Assembly (NCBI GenBank): GCA_029449235.1
Contig: JANATG010000010.1
Location: forward strand, 1,302,001 to 1,366,000
Direction of reading: 5' to 3'
From: Linnemannia schmuckeri
Lineage: Eukaryota; Mortierellomycota; Mortierellomycetes; Mortierellales; Mortierellaceae
DNA length: 64,000 nt
The position numbers were made by a program, and so were the translations under genes. The notes under the pieces were generated by a model. It was not told where the DNA came from. It did not search any database and worked only from the letters and a program-made list of their open reading frames with translations. This document shows, one piece after another, positions 35,057 to 44,863 of the stretch (position 1 is its first letter; every line of letters starts with the position of its first letter).

Positions 35057-36922
35057 ATGACAGCAAGAATCTCAATTTTTGACATTCCACTCCTACTTGA
35101 CACCATTTGCATTCTCTTTCCAACCCGAGACTCCCTCGTACCCTGTCTCCTAGTCTGTCGTCATTGGCACGATTGCTTCCTTCCACAAGTCCACCGCTTC
35201 GTCGAACTCGATAACCACAGGGACGATATCAGGATCGGAGATATTCTATACCAGGCGCAGTCAAGGAGACTGCGGTCGCTCGATACTGATATTGTCGACG
35301 TGGGATACTTTTTGCACTCGGAAGAGTGTGTCAGCTTGGAGATATTGCGCTGTGGCAACTATGAGGAGGTGTCCTTGGCGAAACGGTTGACAAAGAGACT
35401 GGCAAAAGAAGTGGGGGCTGGGTCTGAAGAATTGGGATTGGCGCTAGGGGTGGCGACTGTCGAGACCGAGGCCGAGTTCCGACGCCTACCTATTCCTGAG
35501 GATGCATTTAGGAACGGGATGGTACGCGCTATCAACGCCTCCAACTCCACTGCAACCAACGTGGACCTTTCCGGAGAGAGCGAGGACGACGATGACGATG
35601 CATATAGCAGCGACGGCGACAGCGATGGCGACAAAGACACCACTGCTCTCCCGCCACCGTTCAGTAGGCCCAACGTATCGACTCCCTTTAGGATGACAAC
35701 GGCGTTGATTGCAAGGAACTTACACCTCCGCATCCTCGAATTCACAAACGATTGCCTTGAACAGGACTGTGACGACGTCATTCCTGATATGGCGCCTCTT
35801 ATCCCCAGACTTGTTCATCTCACTAAACTCAAGATCCAGGTGATCTTGGGACTGCATGAGGAGTTCTTGGCAAGCATTCTTTGTTCCCTCCCAGAGTCCA
35901 TGCAGGATGTCGAGATCAAGGCTCCGAAACTCTTGCCACCTCAGCGATCCATCCGAAGGAGCAGGTATCCGCGCATTGCCCGCAAATCCTCCCTCTGTCG
36001 ACTTTGCTTGGACCCCTGTGGTTTCGAGGATTTTGTTGGTGACGACGATCAACTGGTGGAGAGCAACGTGATGATGTTTATTCTGAAGACTATTGAACGA
36101 TCGCCTCGCTTGGTGGAATTGGAACTGCTGGGTCAACATTACAAAGGGATGGACGTCCTTCGAGCGCTGTCGTGGCACTGTCCAGAGATTGAGCGGCTGT
36201 CGTTACGCGTCGCGTTTCATCACCTTGAAACAATAATGGGAATACATGGACCACCCTTGCTGCGTTTGCGGGAAGTTCATATTGAGGGCTATATTGACGC
36301 CATTACAATGGGCTTGAACGCGCATGAGGAGCAGTACCGACGAGTGCTACCGGATTTCTTGCGAAGGTCCTACAAGACACTTGAGGTCTTGACAGTCGAA
36401 GCAGAATACAGCGGGAGAATAGCGTGCGATGTAGCGTTTGAGACCGAGGCATGGAACTTTTGGCGCGGGTGCCCCCGATTGAGGAGGTACTCTTTTCGAT
36501 TGTCGCATGATTGGGGGACAACAGCACCTCGGCACCACCAGCTCGTGTACTTGGTCGGCAATGTCAGCAACAACAATAGCAACAACAACAGTTACAGCGA
36601 AGACAACAAACTGTCCTCAACTTGGGCATGTCTTGAACTAGAAGAATTGGATATTACAATCCATCACACATCCTCGCAGGACTGTCGGGGATACTCGGAC
36701 CCCTACCACTATTTACAATTCTTGTCCTTGATCAGCCCCCTTTATCAACAGTTACGGTTACTGAAGCGCCTTGAACAGCCTCGGCTGGGATGGGAGTTTT
36801 GCGGTATGTGTGAGTTCATTTCAGCGGACAGGGCTTTGGAATTTATAAATGCGAGCGAGACCAATGTGGATTCGATGACGATTGAGGATACAACATGGAT
36901 GGGTCTGCCTTGGAGGAAATAG
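35057..36922 (+). CDS. F-box/LRR family protein, open frame (621 aa)
   Basis: The only member of the local F-box family that is open from ATG (35057) to stop. The N-terminus (ISIFDIPLLLDTICILFPTR, then PCLLVCRHWHDCFLPQVH) is an F-box-like segment with the usual V-C-R-x-W helix. It is followed by an acidic insertion (EDDDDDAYSSDGDSDGDKD) and an LRR-like region of irregular repeats (LIPRLVHLTKLKIQVIL, IERSPRLVELELLGQHYKG, LSWHCPEIERLSLRV). F-box proteins link Skp1/cullin ligases to substrates held by the LRR domain; the substrate is unknown. The frame stops after TIEDTTWMGLPWRK, whereas its three relatives continue for about 60-100 residues to an RRVG-x2-W-x-DWSSL-x-G motif. This copy therefore looks C-terminally truncated. 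Confidence 0.8.
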   Translation: MTARISIFDIPLLLDTICILFPTRDSLVPCLLVCRHWHDCFLPQVHRFVELDNHRDDIRIGDILYQAQSRRLRSLDTDIVDVGYFLHSEECVSLEILRCGNYEEVSLAKRLTKRLAKEVGAGSEELGLALGVATVETEAEFRRLPIPEDAFRNGMVRAINASNSTATNVDLSGESEDDDDDAYSSDGDSDGDKDTTALPPPFSRPNVSTPFRMTTALIARNLHLRILEFTNDCLEQDCDDVIPDMAPLIPRLVHLTKLKIQVILGLHEEFLASILCSLPESMQDVEIKAPKLLPPQRSIRRSRYPRIARKSSLCRLCLDPCGFEDFVGDDDQLVESNVMMFILKTIERSPRLVELELLGQHYKGMDVLRALSWHCPEIERLSLRVAFHHLETIMGIHGPPLLRLREVHIEGYIDAITMGLNAHEEQYRRVLPDFLRRSYKTLEVLTVEAEYSGRIACDVAFETEAWNFWRGCPRLRRYSFRLSHDWGTTAPRHHQLVYLVGNVSNNNSNNNSYSEDNKLSSTWACLELEELDITIHHTSSQDCRGYSDPYHYLQFLSLISPLYQQLRLLKRLEQPRLGWEFCGMCEFISADRALEFINASETNVDSMTIEDTTWMGLPWRK

Positions 36923-37235
36923 TGTAATAAGAGCCCCACTTATACTTTTAATCACGAAATGCGAATACAAGCTGACGAACAAAATGTCCATGGTTGATGA
37001 TTGACCAAGAGGCTGCCGAGACTGATAGAGAAAATGTTTCATGTTTCACAGACGACCATATCCAGTCCTATCTACCAAGGCATCAATTTTCTCACTCCTC
37101 ACTCGTCTGTCTGGCTGAATATCTATTATCGGCAAACTATGCCTAGTCATTTTGCGCCTCCACAACACTAAAAAATGAACGCTTCCAGGCATGGCTGTGA
37201 AATAAATACGGATCATTTCCCTTTTTCATTTATTT

Positions 37236-37268
<33 letters not shown>

Positions 37269-37308
37269 TCGCACATACAAAACACGTACTTTTTTTAAAA
37301 TACCCTTC
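36923..37308. other. Gap with T29 homopolymer
   Basis: 386 bp between the F-box gene and the next decayed copy. It contains a T29 run at 37238-37266 in what would be the promoter of the decayed copy. No gene was seen. Confidence 0.5.
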
Positions 37309-39331
37309 ACTCCTACAGCTCTCTCCATCTTTAATATTCCTCCCAACATCAACCTCATTCCCGCCCACCTCACAAAATAACGACCTCTTCTCCTGTCTAC
37401 AATGCTCCCGTGACTTGCACGACCTCTTCAAGCCTCAGGCCCTTCGATATGTCCGCTTTACAGATCCGAAAAAAGACCAAATGCGGACCATACTTGACCA
37501 TGCCGCAGGAATCCGACTCCTTACTATTGATATATCCGATGCTGGATGATTTCTCAACAACCCTAGTTCACCCTGTATCAACCTCCGAACACTTCGTTGT
37601 GTTGACTTTGGATATGTTAAACTTTGTGCCTACAACGACTATTACGACTACATGCTGGACGAGAGTGGCGACCATGATCTAGCAGGACGCTCAGTCGACC
37701 CAAATACTAACGCCCTGAACTTGATCCAGTTGAACCCCAAATTGACCGCTCTGGAAGTGATGTATGAACAGCAACATTATCGTGCCAACCATTTTATACC
37801 AGCGGTCCTCCTTTCCATCTCCAGGCTTCAATCCCTCTCGCTCATCAAGATCGAGCTGGAAGTTGTCCTCCCAGAGTCGTTCCTACTCGCCGTCTTGCGG
37901 CACCTGCCACAGTCCTTGGTGGACTTTACGTTTTCAGTAAAGGGCTTGCACAAACTACCAGAAGCCTCGACCGCAGTTCAACTCGCTTCCCAGGAATATC
38001 CCAATCTTCGACAGATTACTCTGAATCCTTGCACTTACTGGGCTGAGAATGAGGATGATGAAGCGAGCGCGGAGGTTCCTTTCAATTCATCTCATTGATC
38101 CGGTGCTCGCCTCGTTTGATGGATCTCAAGGTGCGAAATTACTGCGGCCATGCAGCGATTTTACTACAAGGCCTCGCCGACTGCTGTCCGGATATAGAGT
38201 TTATCGAATTTGACGGTCATAACCATACAACCTCCAATGTTGTGGCTCTCAATGGATCCCTTCTGCGCCTACGAGAGTTCCGACTGACAGGATACTACAC
38301 GGCCGTCAACGAGGACGAACGACAACTGGTCCCGACCTTCCTCCGCCGGTCATCTTCAGCACTGGAGGTCATTTCAATCGACTCCAACTACAGTTTATCA
38401 AATTTTGACACCAACCCCTTCACGACCGCAGCATGGAACTTTTGGCACGAGTGCCCTCGTCTCCGAGAATATGCATTCGTGCTCCAGAACTATTATCGAC
38501 ACATTGCGCCCGACCACAACACTATCGACGTCCTAGTCGAGTTACTCTCACGATCAGCAGTCGCCTGCTGGAACTTGCAGAGGCTGACGATCGGGCTCAC
38601 GGACTATAGCGGATATGAGGAATGTTATCGACACTCGCGTGCCGCCCAGAATCAGGAAAGCTACGAGCATCAGGAACACTTTTTAAAGTCGGTTCGTCCA
38701 TTGCTCCAGTGCCTCCGGTCTTTTAAACGGCTCCGCCAAGACAGCATCTTAATCGGGTAGGGTTTTTGCATGGCTATTTGCAGATTAAGCTTGGATGAGG
38801 CACTTCGCATCAACCTACCGTCGACAACGACATCGGACATTCATTCTACAGGACCTCTCACGGCAACGTCAGCAGCGCCAACAGCAGCAACGAGACAGAG
38901 GCAACACCTTTACAGCCGAAGGGCCTAGAGATCATTAGGCAAGACTTGAAATGGCTGGGTCTCGATTGGCATTGGCGTTCTGGCGAGAAGAAACAGCAGT
39001 ATACAGAGACGCTTGCAAAGATGGACATGTGGCAGCGCGCCAAAGATGACACTCATGACATCGATACAGGGCTAGCATGGGCACGCAGTTACAGACGCGT
39101 CGGTTGCAACTGGAAGGACTGGAGTAGTCTCGCAGGGCAGTATAGTTGTGCCCCCTCGAAATATAACCTGGATGATGAGGAGCGGTTCATGATTGTAACC
39201 ATGTGTATTGTTGTAACGATGTGCTCAGTGGTGAGGATGACGGTTTGGACAGGTTATTGGCAGGCCATGATGTCAAAGTCGAACGGGGCCATCGTTGGCG
39301 ATCTTTGCTCCGGCGTAGGAGAAAACAAATA
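37309..39331 (+). pseudogene. Decayed F-box/LRR family gene
   Basis: Family similarity begins near 37309 (SIFNIPPNINLIPAHL) but there is no ATG, and the early frame is broken by a stop. The frame CLQCSRDLHDLFKPQALRYV leads to a TGA at 37547 where relatives have Trp (DAAWFL). It then continues open to 38098, shifts near 38080-38095 (FISLIRCSPRLMDLKVRNYC), stops at 38758 and shifts again before 38946. The last piece keeps the family C-terminus (YRRVGCNWKDWSSLAGQYSC). At least one nonsense codon, two frameshifts and a lost start make this a pseudogene. Its last ~120 bp are duplicated, in decayed form, near 43980-44110. Confidence 0.85.
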
Positions 39332-39608
39332 AACTAGTGTGTATGCCAAATACTCTCATTTGTTCATGAATGTTCTGGCAAGTGTCTCTGTGTGTGTCGC
39401 TTTTGATTGTTGTGTTGCTCTAAAAAGTACTCGCACCATGTGTGTATGCCTTGTCTTGTAGGATGTTCATGCAAACGTGGATGAATGCATCCAGACAAGC
39501 GTCACACAGGGAAAATTGCTTCCTTTTTTGTTGCTCTCTCTAATTTGTATCAGAGAAAATTGATATGTCAAGGATCACACACATACACGCACAACTCATA
39601 CAGTTCAT

Positions 39609-39615
39609 ACTGCGG
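39609..39615 (+). promoter_or_regulatory. ACTGCGG element upstream of copy B
   Basis: ACTGCGG lies 327 bp before the TATA box of the 40079 gene. The same heptamer occurs upstream of all five microprotein genes: 34153, 39609, 40882, 43181 and 44432. CGG-containing sites are typical of fungal Zn2Cys6 regulators; binding is not shown. Confidence 0.35.
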
Positions 39616-39896
39616 ATGAATGGAGAAGCGTCGGAGAATATTCGTAAAGGGTGCGGTGACATGAACAAAATGAACAAGGTGCAAAGTGTTTGTTTGTGTG
39701 TTCAATTGACATCACAGAACAGCTGCCAACTCTAAATCATTTTTCGTTGCTTGGCAATCACTCACTCGACCTTACATGGGCGAGAAACACCCCTGTATCA
39801 ATATTTTCTCTCTTGGCCAACTTGGCGGCGTCTGATGTGACTAAGGTTTACTCTGCCAAGATTACCTCCCTCTTCTTCCCTCTCACTTTCTAAGCA

Positions 39897-39912
39897 TTGC
39901 GGAAATCCGCAA
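39897..39912 (+). promoter_or_regulatory. 16-bp inverted repeat upstream of copy B TATA box
   Basis: TTGCGGA-AA-TCCGCAA, a perfect 7-bp inverted repeat with a 2-bp spacer, 29 bp upstream of TATAAA at 39942. It contains CGG-N4-CCG, the architecture of Zn2Cys6 dimer sites. An identical element sits in the same place before copy B'. Confidence 0.5.
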
Positions 39913-39941
39913 TCATGAGGAGACAAAGGGACAGACGAACA

Positions 39942-39947
39942 TATAAA
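39942..39947 (+). promoter_or_regulatory. TATA box of microprotein gene B
   Basis: TATAAA inside ACATATAAAGACACC, 132 bp before the ATG at 40079. The same sequence is found before copy B'. Confidence 0.65.
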
Positions 39948-40078
39948 GACACCCTCAACTCCACTTTTTCCCTCATCACTCAAACACATCTTCAAAACAA
40001 CAAAAGCACCCTGCTTCCAACCTACTCGAGCAACCCCCAATCCCTTTCAACAGCCCAAGGAATACACTCAAGCCAAAC

Positions 40079-40267
40079 ATGTCTCTCTTCAAGCGCTCCA
40101 ACAAGAACAAGACCGCCTCTGCTGCCTCCACCCCTGCTCAGACCCCTCGTGTCTCGATGCAGACCATCCGTGATGCCACCGGTACCAAGATGACCCCTGA
40201 GGAGGCTCTCTACAAGATCTCGCACAACATGATGTCCAACGCCTCGACCGGTCCCTTCATCCGCTAA
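40079..40267 (+). CDS. Microprotein family copy B (62 aa)
   Basis: A 62-residue basic protein starting MSLFKRSNKNKTASAASTPA with the shared TP-A-QTPR-V-SMQ block, a second block KMTPEEALYKISHN, and ending GPFIR. It is a single exon with a strong TATA promoter, a short leader and AATAAA at 40356-40361. From 39841 to the late CDS it is collinear with the copy at 44864 with no indel and few differences. Codon choice is strongly biased to C-ending codons (AAC, AAG, ACC, GCC, TCC), which suits high expression (inference). Function unknown. Confidence 0.82.
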   Translation: MSLFKRSNKNKTASAASTPAQTPRVSMQTIRDATGTKMTPEEALYKISHNMMSNASTGPFIR

Positions 40268-41200
40268 GGGCCGACCTTCCTTTCTTCTTGGTCGATACGC
40301 CAACAAGTTGACACCATCAGTACCTTACTCTCTTGTAATAACAACTTTATTGTACAATAAACTGCCTTCATTTTCATCATGTCAAAGAAAAAAAATGAAT
40401 TGTGAAAAATTATGTTCCCACTGACCAAAACCATAAAAAAAACCAGTCAGGTCCGAAGGCTTCCGTTTTTATCTCTCCTTCTTTTGCACTACACACACTT
40501 TCTCGTACAAAATGCTACGTGTTTTCTCTTCGTTCACCTTTCTCGTGCCCCCCTTTTTCTGGATGAGTCGCACTACTCATACATCATTCATCCATACACG
40601 CCTTCGTCGCTTCCGCCTTACGCGACAAAAAAGTCGATGACAAAGAATCCAAAATAACGCATACATATTTTTTTTTGCTCGGCGACTACCAATTCCGCCC
40701 TTCATTTTTTTCAATATCACTATGAAACAAGCAAGACACACATCTCTCCATGGAGTAATTGACTGGTCCTTTTGCGACATCCATTTCTTTCTAAACCAGG
40801 TAACAATAAGCCTATTTCTGGCTTGATGACACAGAGTCCTTCTTTCATGTTTGGGTGCCATGGTTGCCGCATTTATTAATGACTGCGGCAGGACTCGTTT
40901 AAGCATAGGTTAATGCATATCCTTTTCTGTGCCTACCCGGAACTTATGTTCGTGGTCAATAACAGCCCGTGCCTTGACCGACGTCTTGGGGCATTGGAGC
41001 AAAATTTGTTGCAATCAAAAAATTCATCCGCAGCTTGCGCCCTAGCAAGTTGGGTCCCAACCCTCTCCACCAAATCGAATCTTTCTCTACTTTCTTTAAT
41101 TGGCAATAGCCTTCTCTACTTTGTTTTTTTTTCTTCATTGATGGATGATGGTTACGCCCAGCTATCATTGACCATGCGGTTGAGCACCTAGCTTGGAGAT
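40268..41200. other. Intergenic region between copies B and C
   Basis: About 930 bp. It contains the poly(A) signal of B and the putative promoter elements of C: ACTGCGG at 40882-40888 and CCGCAG at 41028-41033. No gene is supported. Confidence 0.5.
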
Positions 41201-41208
41201 ATATAAAG
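41201..41208 (+). promoter_or_regulatory. TATA box of microprotein gene C
   Basis: TATATAAA, 128 bp before the ATG at 41336, in line with the other copies. Confidence 0.65.
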
Positions 41209-41335
41209 GTGTGAGAATACCGGAAGAAAACACTAACTCGACACCCAAAAAAGTTTTGGCAACTAACTCATCAAGCTGAAAAACAAGTCTCTGCCTCTCT
41301 CTCACACACACGCACACACACGCACACTCAATACC

Positions 41336-41539
41336 ATGCTCCTTTTCAAGCGATTCAACAAGAACAAATCAGAGTCTGGCGCCTCCACTCTAAGCCAGAC
41401 TCCATCCCAAACCCCGCGTACGTCGATCCAGACCCTTCGCGATGCCGGTATCCAATCGAACCCCGACGCCGACAAAGTTCTCCGTAAGATCACAAGGACC
41501 GCAATGACCAGCGCAGCCCTTCCTATGTCCGTCCGTTAA
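41336..41539 (+). CDS. Microprotein family copy C, divergent (67 aa)
   Basis: 67 residues, starting MLLFKRFNKNKSESGASTLS and ending ALPMSVR. It keeps the LFKR-x-NKNK start, a doubled Q-TP block (SQTPSQTPRTSIQ) and the C-terminal Arg. The second block has diverged to DADKVLRKITRTAM. Single exon, with AATAAA at 41613-41618. It is the most diverged of the five, so the positions it shares with A and B mark what is likely constrained. Its 3' end faces the secreted-protein gene ending at 41642. Confidence 0.75.
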   Translation: MLLFKRFNKNKSESGASTLSQTPSQTPRTSIQTLRDAGIQSNPDADKVLRKITRTAMTSAALPMSVR

Positions 41540-41641
41540 AAACACACACCATCTGCGCCTGTCATCTCTATCACTCAATACAGTGTTGTTGTTTGCTAGT
41601 ATGTTATTGACAAATAAACTGCTGAATAATGAAAAAAGGAG

Positions 41642-42172
41642 CTACTTGGGACATGTGAATTCATACGTTTTAGAAGTCTGATCAACATTCCATCTCTTGG
41701 CCATTCCACCCTTGGATGAGACGCTGCTGGGGTCAAATGGCAAGCAAGAGCTGACCCTGTCAGTTCCTGAAAACGCATACACGACCGTCACGGAGATACG
41801 CTTGGTTCCATCGGTACCAAAGGTGGCCCTGACCTCTGTACGTCCACAGGGTGCGGCACCCATGTCAGTGAAGCCCTTCCTCGTAATAGGACAGTTCTGA
41901 CCAGTGGCCTTGGCCTTGGACAGGTCGATGTCACAGGAAACTTCCGACTTGAAACGGTTGTCCAGGGCTGTGGTGACGGTGACCAGTTTTAGCTTGTTGG
42001 TCGCGCACGCTGTTTTGAGGCTGTCACTTATGCTCTTGGACTCAATCCTAGGATTGATGGAGATGTACCCGGGGTGAGAAATTGGGGGTGTGAAGACAAA
42101 GACTTCTGCGTTAGTGTGTTGGCTCATGGCGGCCAAGCTGAGGACAACAGCGGAGAGGGTGAACAGTTTCAT
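41642..42172 (-). CDS. Small secreted cysteine-containing protein (176 aa)
   Basis: I chose the ATG at 42172 (MKLFTLSAVVLSLAAMSQ) because it gives a clean signal peptide with cleavage expected after HTNA near residue 22; an ATG eight codons upstream (42196) would put a less usual segment before it. The mature part is about 154 residues with six Cys, no membrane segment and no domain I recognise. The even number of Cys fits disulfides in a secreted protein. It lies inside the microprotein array, convergent with copy C (102 bp between stops). A role outside the cell is all that can be inferred. Confidence 0.7.
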   Translation of the reverse strand: MKLFTLSAVVLSLAAMSQHTNAEVFVFTPPISHPGYISINPRIESKSISDSLKTACATNKLKLVTVTTALDNRFKSEVSCDIDLSKAKATGQNCPITRKGFTDMGAAPCGRTEVRATFGTDGTKRISVTVVYAFSGTDRVSSCLPFDPSSVSSKGGMAKRWNVDQTSKTYEFTCPK

Positions 42173-42196
42173 TCTAGGTTGAGTGAAAAAGATCAT

Positions 42197-43378
42197 GATG
42201 AGGCAGGATTAGCGGGTGTTCAAGTCGATCTGTGTTGTTTTCCATTTCTTGAATGTGCGTTTTACCGACATGAGATGTGCTTACTTGGAGAATTGGGTAT
42301 GCTGAATGGGTGGGTGATGGAAGCGGGCGATAGAGAAAAAAAAGTAGAGAAACAAAACAATAGCTTCTTTTTATCTTGTAGAGCGAATAGATGAATAAAC
42401 CAGTGTACATTAACACGCCCCTTCGTTCCCAGCCTTGTAAGGAGTGGCACCATGTACCAGTGCATTCATGCTTTTCTTCCAATGGTGCGAACACCACATG
42501 GGTCCTATCCCCGTCTTTTCATGCGCCTTGCATTTTTCTCTCTGACAATACAGCTATTATATTTACAGGTAAACATATCTTCTCCATGGACAGATCCATC
42601 TCATTGGCGGCCCATTCTCCTTTGTTGTCAACGACACTTTTGGGTGTGTTGTGCACAGGACAGCAAATGTGAGAGGAAGAAGGCAGTCGTTGCATGTCCC
42701 TCGTTTTATTTGCAAGAACCACTTCAGGGCCAACACCAAAAAAATACGCTAATGACTTCCTAAGGAGACACTCCAATATCCATTGCGTGGATAGGCGTGC
42801 GCGGTCTTTTACATGCATAACTTACATGTCTCCCCTCCTTTAAAGCCACCATTCCCATTATGATCCTTTTTTATTCCTTGTGTAAGACTCCATTCCATTA
42901 TTTTCTTCTCGCTCCCACATTACCAGGAGGGAACTACAAAATCTTTTAATGGTGCATCAGCATATATCATTCGTCTGAGAGTAAAAGAAAAGAAACATGT
43001 TGGTTGGCGGCTACTCATCGCGAGCTCCCTCCCATACTATTTTCGTAGGCTGATTTTTTTGTTTACATCTCTGACCTCGTAGGAGATCCCATGCTTTATT
43101 GTCATGAAAGAAGTTCAGCCTTTCCAGTTTATTGACTCCGCACATTGTCAATGATGACGGGGCCTAACATGATGGCAACTACTGCGGCAGACTAAAGAAT
43201 GGCAGTCGAAATTTGGGGCACTGACCTGTCTGAGATTTATTTGCGACATTTACGGTTCATCAGCGCCTGAGGTCTTTCTCAGCTCAATTGTTCAATTGAT
43301 AAATATCCCTGCCCGCAGTTGGGCTGATGAGCCATAGTAACTTTTTTTTTTTTTTTTTTTTTTTTTGACGACACAGCA
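42197..43378. other. Divergent intergenic region between the secreted-protein gene and copy A'
   Basis: About 1.2 kb. It contains the minus-strand promoter of the secreted-protein gene, with a possible GATAAAAA near 42368-42375. It also contains the plus-strand elements of copy A': ACTGCGG at 43181-43187, CCGCAG at 43313-43318 and a T25 run at 43342-43366 placed just before the TATA box. No gene was seen. Confidence 0.45.
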
Positions 43379-43386
43379 TATAAATA
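43379..43386 (+). promoter_or_regulatory. TATA box of microprotein gene A'
   Basis: TATAAATA, 109 bp before the ATG at 43495 and 13 bp after a T25 run. This part of the promoter does not match copy A. Confidence 0.6.
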
Positions 43387-43494
43387 CGAGAATCACTGCC
43401 CTTTCTTTCTTCACTATCACCAATCAACCGAACAATAATAATTCAAGGCCATCAACAAGACACTCACCTACATCCATACATACACAAGCCAAAG

Positions 43495-43680
43495 ATGTCT
43501 CTCTTCAAGCGATCCAACAAGAACAAGTCGGCCTCCGCTGCCTCTACCCCAACTCAGACCCCTCGCGCATCCATGCAGAGCTCAAGATCATCAGACGTCA
43601 AACTGACTCCAGAACAGGCTATCTACAAGATCACCCACAATAAGCTGACCTATGCCGCCGCCGGAGTGTGTGTCCGTTAA
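43495..43680 (+). CDS. Microprotein family copy A' (61 aa)
   Basis: Encodes exactly the same 61 residues as copy A at 34430. The two CDSs appear to differ at a single silent site near the 3' end (GCT versus GCC). The last ~45 bp of the leader are also identical, but the core promoter differs and the 3' UTRs have drifted. AATAAA is at 43768-43773. The family features are those described for copy A. Identity in the CDS with divergence around it implies recent duplication plus selection, or gene conversion. Confidence 0.82.
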   Translation: MSLFKRSNKNKSASAASTPTQTPRASMQSSRSSDVKLTPEQAIYKITHNKLTYAAAGVCVR

Positions 43681-43959
43681 AGACACACATAGTAGAGACC
43701 CCTTATCGCCTTAATGGTTCTCAATCATATATACCCGGCACTGCATTTCATCCTCACCTTGTACAACAATAAACGCATCTAGATCATTATCGTTCACACT
43801 CTGTGTCCATTTAAGTATTTGTTTATCGTCGCCTCATATGTACCGTCACGAAAGGCTAACAAGCATAAAAAAATGCTGAATTTCGGCTTTGCTTTTTTCT
43901 TTGTGCCACTTGACACACTCTTCGTCTTCCAACAGTTCCTCTCTTTGCCCTTCCGTTCC

Positions 43960-44120
43960 GCTTTAACTGAATGTCCGTTGGTGGTGACGATGTGCACTGT
44001 CTCTATAAACTACCCTATCTGTTTATGACATTTTGAACAGTGTCATGTTAGGCCATGATATCAAAGTTGCACGAGGGCATCGTCGACGGTCACTGCTCTC
44101 TTACAGGACGAAACAATTAA
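43960..44120 (+). pseudogene. 3' scar of an F-box/LRR gene
   Basis: The sequence around 43980-44110 (GACGATGTGCACTGTCTC, then AGGCCATGATATCAAAGTT, then ACAATTAAACTAG) matches, with many changes, the last ~120 bp of the decayed F-box gene and its stop region at 39210-39335. Nothing upstream of it in the F-box family is present here; the copy A' downstream region directly abuts it. It is a remnant without coding capacity. Confidence 0.6.
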
Positions 44121-44681
44121 ACTAGGGTGTGTACCAAGGATCCTCTTTTTGTTCATGAATGTCCTGGCAAGTGCGAGTATGGATGTTGCCTCTGATTGTT
44201 TTATTGTCCTAAAAAGTATCTGTACCATGAGTGTGTATTTTGCCTTGTAGGGTATTCATGCAATGTGGATGAATACATCCAGACAAGCATCATGCAGAGC
44301 AATTGTTTCTTTTGTTTTGTTGTTTATGCCAATTTGTACCAAAAAAGTATCAATATGTCAAGGAGCACATTGAAACACAAGCACAACTCGTCTTTTTTAG
44401 GAAAGGATTGATAAATGATGCATTTCATAATACTGCGGAATGAAGCAGCATCGGAGAATATCTGTAAAAGCTGCGGCGACATGAACAAAATGTGTGTTTA
44501 TGTACCCAATTGACATCACTGCAATGCCAACCCTAAATCTTTTTTTTTTGTTGCTTGGCAACAACAGCACGGCCTCCAACTATACATGGATGAAAGACAC
44601 CCTTTCTTGCTGGTGTTTGATCTAACTAAGGTTTACTCTGCCAAGATTACCTCCCTCTTCTTCCCTCTCACTTTCTAAGCA

Positions 44682-44697
44682 TTGCGGAAATCCGCAA
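44682..44697 (+). promoter_or_regulatory. 16-bp inverted repeat upstream of copy B' TATA box
   Basis: TTGCGGA-AA-TCCGCAA, identical to the element at 39897-39912, and 29 bp before TATAAAG at 44727. An ACTGCGG lies further upstream at 44432-44438. Confidence 0.5.
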
Positions 44698-44726
44698 TCA
44701 TGAGGAGACAAAGGGACAGACGAACA

Positions 44727-44732
44727 TATAAA
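44727..44732 (+). promoter_or_regulatory. TATA box of microprotein gene B'
   Basis: TATAAA in the same sequence context as copy B, 132 bp before the ATG at 44864. Confidence 0.65.
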
Positions 44733-44863
44733 GACACCCTCAACTCCACTTTTTCCCTCATCACTCAAACACATCTTCAAAACAACAAAAGCACCCTGCT
44801 TCCAACCTACTCGAGCAATCCCCAATCCCTTTCAACAACCCAAGGAACACACTCATGTCAAAC

